A stretch of DNA of 64,000 nt from assembly GCA_011037195.1 (NCBI GenBank), contig JAAEAF010003099.1, positions 62,001-126,000 on the forward strand, read 5' to 3'. The DNA comes from Triatoma infestans (Eukaryota > Arthropoda > Insecta > Hemiptera > Reduviidae). The notes under the pieces are model-generated. The model worked only from the letters and a program-made list of their open reading frames with translations. It did no database searches and was not told the origin of the DNA. Position numbers and translations under genes: made by a program. Below, piece after piece: positions 58,718-64,000 of this stretch. Numbering within the stretch: position 1 is the first letter of the stretch; each line of letters opens with the position of its first letter.

Positions 58718-61655
58718 CCACTAAAACCCACTGTTCGATCGTCTTTGCAAAAGCGCCACCGCTGCCCTGCAGCATCACTTTGATACTTTCCTTCTGAAAA
58801 ACAAGGAAGGAACTGCGTTACCCCAAATAATTGCGTCTTTACACAAGACTGTTGACGCTGACTTCGCGGCGTTTTTAAGCCGCATCGAGGCTGACCCGCT
58901 CCCAGAGGTACTTTCCGAACAGTACGTGTTGGACGAAACCCAACAAGTACGAGCTCTGCATCAACAAATTGACTGCACATACGCCGAAGCTGAGCTTCCC
59001 CCCACGCCACCTCCCACCGTTTCAACGCACATTCCTGCGTCCCGTCTACCAACAATCCCAGTCCCACACTTCGAGGGGAATTACCAACACTGGGTGTATT
59101 TTAAAGATACCTTCACCGCTTTGGTGATTGACCAACCAGACTTGTCTGACGTGGAACGCCTCCATTACCTGCATAACGCTCTCCGAGGTAGCGCTAAGGC
59201 CACTATCTCTCATATCCCCGTTAGCCAGGGGCAATTCCAGAACGCTTGGGATGCATTATGCCTCGCGTACGACAATAAGAGGCAACTGGCTGAATTGCTT
59301 CTGGAACAGCTGCTCCCCGCGTCACCGCCACCCTCATCTCCGTCTGTGGCCTCCTTGGAACAAATGCTGTCCAAATTACTATTGCCGAAGCATTCCTCGA
59401 TGTCTGAGCGCCAAACTTAGCTTCATTTATGGCATTTTCACTGCTCGTGCGTCAATTAGACCAAGAAACTCGAAAACAGTTCGAGTTAGCGCACACCGGC
59501 GTGAAATTCCCCACCGTCGCCCATCTTAAGACGTTCGTGCTTAACTCTTTACATGCCCTCAAACTCACTCATTCCATACGCTGTGCCGCGCCAACTCCTC
59601 GAGGCGCCTCTCAAGCGTCACGAGCGACAACTCCCCTATCCACGCCCTCTCGCACGCCGCCTCCTCGCTCACCTACGCACGCGCCCATTGCGGCAACGCC
59701 CTCTTCCTCTCGTACAGTGTACACTGCCTCCCACGCATCACAACCTAAAGGTCCCTACACTTGTGAATATTGTCACGGGGCACATTCAATACGCCAGTGT
59801 TTAGGATTCAAGGCCTTATCCGTCAGGGAACGGCGAAAATACGTCACTATGGCCCAACTATGTCGCAATTGCCTTTCAGCAAAACACGGCCTCCGAGCCT
59901 GCCGATCCACGCAGCAATGCCACTTCTGTGAAGAACGTCACCACACATTGGTGCATCTATCCTCATGTTTCCCCTCAAGGAGCCGCGGCTTTCCACCTTT
60001 TACCGCCAGAAGAGCAAGCACCAACCCATATCGCCTCTCAACCTTCTTCACCGTTTCCCGCATCTTCTCCCACCGTGATAAAACCTCGGTCTGAGCCACT
60101 CTCCCAGAGAATCTTCTGGGCTGACTGCCCCTTTCCTTGTCACTCCCCCTCTCCACCTCCGCGGAGGGACGACGCTTCTCAACCCACTTCCCGCTGGCGC
60201 ACCCGCACTCGAGTCCCCCCGCTTGACGCGGATTGACACCTCTTATCTCAGTGCTGCACCAATAATACCAAGCCTTTTAGCGCATCTGTCTTGATGCCTA
60301 CTGCGGTAGTCCATCTCTTTCATACGCGTCATCACTTCGTTACTCATGCCCCTCTTGATTCCGGGAGCCACCAAACTATTATTACCCGGGCGTGTGCCCA
60401 GCGTCTACGTCTGCCCTTACAACCTACAAACATTCAGCTTCTCACCTTGGGCTTCACCATCCCTACCCTATGCCCTCCCAGTATTGCGCTACTTTCAAGC
60501 TCATGCATCCAGGAGATCCTTCACATCTGCTTATTCACGCCATGGTGCTTGACAGCATCATACCCCCCCACACCCTGCTTGCCATTCAAAGGGGATTGGC
60601 CTCATCTTCGTCAACTTAACCTTGCTGACATGACATTTAACCAACCGCGCCCCGTAGATGTTTTGTTCGGGAACGACATCCTCCCAAGCCTGCTTCTTCC
60701 TGGAAGAGTTCCTCGCACTCCACGCGCGCCCGCTGCGTTTAATACCACACTCGGCTGGGTGTTATATGGCCCCTATCGACCAGCTTCTTGGCCAAAACGG
60801 GTTCGATTCTCAGCTTCTACCCGAAACAATGAGCGCTTGCCTTCCGCTCCTCGGCCACAACCACCTCTCGCTCCTCAGGAATTTCCACCATCTCCTTCAC
60901 TCTTGTTTGAGAGGACGGTGGCACCTGCACTTTTGTCCGAGGAGGCTCCCACCTTGTGTACCACTTCTCCGCACATGCTTTCGCCGCTTCCCCTCCACGA
61001 GGAGAAGGAGGAAAAACTCACTCAAATCGTATGCCGCTTCTGGGAGATTGACAAGGTCCCGGCAAACTTACCGCTCACTGCAGATGAACGTATTTGAGAG
61101 TCCACCTACGCGTGGACCACGCAGCGGACTGACACTGGATTATGTGGTTTCTCTCCCCTTCAACTCACTTGAACTTGGAGAATCCCTAAACGTTGCGTCG
61201 CGTCAATTTCTCAGGATGGAGAAACGCCACCTTCAAAACCCCCCATTGCGCGAAGCCTATATCGACTTCATGCACGATTACTTGGACCGCGGCCATATGG
61301 AACCAGTGCGTCCCGATGACGCCTCCCCCTCCTATACTCCGTACTACATCCCTCATCATGCGGTTCATCGTCCGGATGACTCCCCTACCAAACTGCGGGT
61401 AGTTTGTAACTTGTCTTGCGCGTCTTCCAATGGCCGCTCTCTAAATGATCTGCTTCTTACCCGCCCCAAGCTTCAGGCCGACATCGCCACGCTTCTGCTT
61501 CGTTTTCGCCTGCACCGCATCGTCTTCACCTCGGACATCAGGCAGGTGTATCGCCAAATCCTCATCTTGCCTGAGCAACGCATCGTCTGGCGCTTCTCCG
61601 AACAGGGCCACTTCAGTCTTTCAGACTTAATACAGTGACTTATGGCGTTTCAGAA
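58718..61655 (+). mobile_element. BEL/Pao retrotransposon internal fragment (gag, protease, partial RT)
   Basis: A sharply GC-richer block. Gag: RLPTIPVPHFEGNYQHWVYF at about 59045 (BEL/Pao gag signature) to about 59410, then a frame change and LLVRQLDQETRKQFEL. Zinc knuckles: CEYCHGAHSIRQC and CHFCEERHHTLVHLSSC at about 59760-59960. Protease: APLDSGSHQTIITRACAQRL at about 60345 (the D-S-G site), VDVLFGNDILPSLL and TTLGWVLYGPY. RT start: MEKRHLQNPPLREAYIDFM, YYIPHHAVHRP, KLRVVCNLSCAS, then RIVFTSDIRQVYRQI (motif A), broken after NTVTYGVS at about 61655. No LTR, RNase H or integrase. About five frameshifts or stops. Confidence 0.8.
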
Positions 61656-62059
61656 AAATTATGGTAAACTGTAAGAAAGCTACTGGCTACTAGGTACAAG
61701 ATGTTGGTGTAAAGAATTTTCATAATTACAGCCGTACCGCCATGCGTAGTATTAAGGCCGGCTCTAGGAAGCGCGGAGCCTCCTGGAAAATTCAAACTGT
61801 TAATAAATACTTTTCTTATTTATATTATTCTCGAAAATTCATGATATTGTTAACAACAAAATAATTATTTTTTAACATGCTAATGAAATTTTAGAAAAAT
61901 TTAAAGCACCACAATAAAACATTTTTGGTGAATATGGTGAGTTACATTCTCAATAAGTCTCTCAAATCACTATCCCCCTACTTTCGACTATGTTAGAGGC
62001 AAGTGACAATGTTGTGTAGAAAAAGAAAGAACATATTTAATTTTTAAATATAGCAATAT

Positions 62060-63160
62060 TACGAGGGTCATTTAATAAGTAACGAGACAAATCGCTGTAG
62101 CTCAGTAACGGTTTGTTCAATCACTACAATAGTTTCAGTGCGTCAAGTTGGCGACCTTGTACTTAAGTTCTCATTAGCTGCTCGAGTATTTGGTAAGCAT
62201 AACCTCAAATGTATTCAGTTAACAATGGCGAGTCCGCTCGAGCATTTCACCTCGAAAGAACAACGCTCAATGATTAGATTTTTAATTGCAGAGGATATCA
62301 AAGGTAGTGAAGTCCATGAACGAATGTTGAAAGGATTAATTGTTTGAACCGTTCGAACGTTTACAAATGGGTAGAACAGTTTAAAAGTGGCCTTGTAAGT
62401 GTCTGTGACGAGCAACGAAGTGGACGACTGATCGAAGTTGCAACTCCCTCCCTCGAATCTCGCATTAACGCTGTAATTCAGGACATTAAGGCATATTACT
62501 GTTGAACTGATAGCTGAAGAAGTGCACGCGAGTGTTGGAACTGTTCATAACATTAATCAGAATAAGCTGCAGTACAAGAAAACTTGTGCGAGATGGGTTC
62601 CAAGACAACTTACGGACGCCCACAAAGAAACCAGGTTTCAAATCAGTCAACAGTTGAAAGAACGATGTCTAATTGAAAAATAATTTTTTAATAGAATTGT
62701 AACATGTGAAGAAACATGGATACACCATTTTGAGCCGGAGTCTAAGCGTCAGAGCCTTGAGTGGAAGTATGCGGATTCTTCCACTCGAAAGAAACTCATG
62801 CCATCTGTCTGCAGGTAAAGTCATGCTTACAGTATTCTGGGATTCGCAGGGGCCTATTTATTGTGACTATCTCGAGATCAACAAACCATCAACAGCCACT
62901 ATTACAGTGATATGCTCACAAACAAGTAAGGCCTGCCTTTCGAACGAAACGTCGTGAACTCTTGACTAAAGGCGTTATTTTGCTTCAGGACAACGCGCGC
63001 CCACACATGGCCCAGTTAACTCAAGAAACCCATCAAAAAGTGGGGTGAAAGATCCTTCCACATCCTCCCTACAGCCCCGACCTTCTCCATCGGACTTTCA
63101 TTTGTTTGGAACCCTTAAAGAGGCTCTAGGTGGAAAACATTTTTAATCCAATGAAGAAGT
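62060..63160 (+). mobile_element. mariner transposon relic
   Basis: Begins with cgagggtcatttaataagta, a typical mariner end; the opposite end is lost. Broken transposase from ATG 62225: SPLEHFTSKEQRSMIRFLIA (N-terminal HTH), SNVYKWVEQF-type linker, and CEETWIHHFEPESKRQSLEW at about 62715. There the first catalytic residue, Asp in DETW, reads Glu. VMLTVFWDSQGPIYCDYLE follows, then ILLQDNARPHMAQLT (second Asp) at about 62985 and YSPD..PSDFHLFGTLKEAL (third Asp) at about 63080. Numerous frameshifts. Confidence 0.8.
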
Positions 63161-63309
63161 CCAATGAAAAATCAGTTGCAAAAGTGGCTTCGAGATCAAC
63201 CCAAAGAATTTTGAGCCAGAAGCATACACAAAACTTGGGGCGAATTCATATAATAGTTTCGGGGAAAACTTACGGCTATACCGTAACACGCATTGATATA
63301 AATAGATAA

Positions 63310-64000
63310 TAGTAGACGAAGAAGATATCGAAGAGCGGCCAAAAAAAATACACTTTTATACATTACTAACGTTTCGGCAAATTTATTGTCTTCTTTAGGG
63401 GTAGAAATAAAAAGCGATGAACACATTCTTTCAAACAACAAAGTACAACCAAAAAATAGAAATAGCTATACTGGTTTCGGAAATATTTTCCGTGTTAGCC
63501 TGCTTCTTTTTGTGCTCATTGACTGGTTTCGGGCGTTCGCCCATCATCAGGATGTTTTGTCAAAACAGTATGATGACTACACTCGCCAGGGCAAATTCAA
63601 TTGAGGCACAGAATTTGTTGTATCAACTGAATTTACTCTGTGCATATCTATGTTATCACACTGTTTTGACAAAAACATCCTGATGATAGGCGAACATCCG
63701 AAACCGGTCGATGACCACAATAAGAAGCAGGCTACCACGGAGAATGTCTGATACTTTCCAGTTCTGCGGACCCAACCACAACAGCTAAACTAGTTATTTG
63801 ATATGCATTGTTAAACTATATCATTCCTTTCTGGCATATCAGATAACTAAATAGTTGAGTTATTTTTGTTTGTACTGTATTATTATGTACTTTGTTTGAA
63901 AGAATTTGTTCGTAGTTTTTCATTTATACCTCTGCAGAATACAATAAATTTGTCGAAACGTTGGGGTAATCCTAAAACTGTTTTTTTTTTTTTGTAAATT
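63310..64000. mobile_element. Penelope-related palindrome, continuing past the window
   Basis: Left arm (about 63315-63455): gaagagcggcc, acgtttcggcaaatttattg, tcttctttagggg, tttcaaacaacaaagtac. Right arm (about 63885-64000): gtactttgtttgaaagaatt, then aatttgtcgaaacgttgggg. These match the termini of the element at 20864, including the core motif (right copy mutated to ctgcagaatac). A foldback element (63481-63782) sits in the centre. Confidence 0.6.
63481..63782 (+). mobile_element. Short foldback element, copy B
   Basis: Left arm aaatattttccgtgttagcc ... actggtttcgggcgttcgcc; right arm cgaaaccggtcgatgaccac ... accacggagaatg; about 85-bp arms, then the tail tttccagttctgcggaccca. On the minus strand 63525-63553 gives cctgatgatgggcgaacgcc cgaaacc, an uninterrupted hammerhead-like core; the right-arm copy (63681-63708) has a damaged stem. 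Agctatactggtt before and agctaaactagtt after could be an eroded target duplication. Confidence 0.6.

Overview
This is a 64 kb piece of an AT-rich, transposon-dense animal nuclear genome, most likely an insect. The reasons are GT-AG introns, a BAG6 orthologue, and a repeat mix typical of arthropods: Penelope-like, Jockey-, I-, LOA- and RTE-like LINEs, an RLE-type LINE, Gypsy, BEL/Pao, mariner, Tc1 and tRNA-derived SINEs. I could not fix the order or species. Nothing prokaryotic is present (no operons, CRISPR array or rRNA), and I found no isolated tRNA gene.

There are two host genes, both on the + strand. (1) Positions 625-10156 hold the 3' part of a BAG6 (BAT3/Scythe) orthologue. The last seven exons join in one frame and code for about 440 residues ending in the conserved BAG6 C-terminus. 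An upstream proline/acidic exon at 625-834 is less sure and is out of phase with the next exon, so at least one exon was missed. The 5' end of the gene lies outside the window. (2) Positions 12450-56437 hold a complete 8-exon gene for a secreted leucine-rich-repeat protein. All splice phases match and give 1728 nt, 575 residues plus stop. It has a signal peptide, an N-terminal cysteine cap and many LRRs, and no C-terminal membrane segment. Its exons cover under 4 percent of a 44 kb locus; much of the rest is mobile DNA.

Region by region. 0.8-10 kb: BAG6 introns with a SINE, a minus-strand LINE relic, copies of a TIR-bearing repeat family and a Tc1 relic. 10.2-12.4 kb: spacer. 12.8-19 kb: LRR introns 1-2, with the TIR family and a Penelope-derived palindrome. 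19-25.3 kb: intron 3, with an RTE-like relic, two minus-strand LINE relics and a palindromic Penelope-like element flanked by a 12-bp duplication. 25.6-42.3 kb: intron 4, with a SINE in a perfect 14-bp duplication, a Jockey-like LINE in two parts separated by an I-like LINE on the opposite strand, two tandem-repeat blocks and an RLE-type LINE. 42.5-53.4 kb: intron 5, with a 5'-truncated RTE LINE in a 13-bp duplication and a Gypsy element with both LTRs and a 5-bp duplication. 57-64 kb: downstream DNA with a SINE, TIR-family repeats, a BEL/Pao fragment, a mariner relic, and nested palindromes running off the window.

The least explained signal is a set of palindromic elements from two families (Penelope-like, and a short foldback family). 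Each carries a CTGANGA-stem-GAAAC motif that resembles a hammerhead ribozyme core. I treat this as a testable hypothesis, because one extra base separates CTGANGA from the stem compared with the canonical core. No clearly new multi-gene system is visible.
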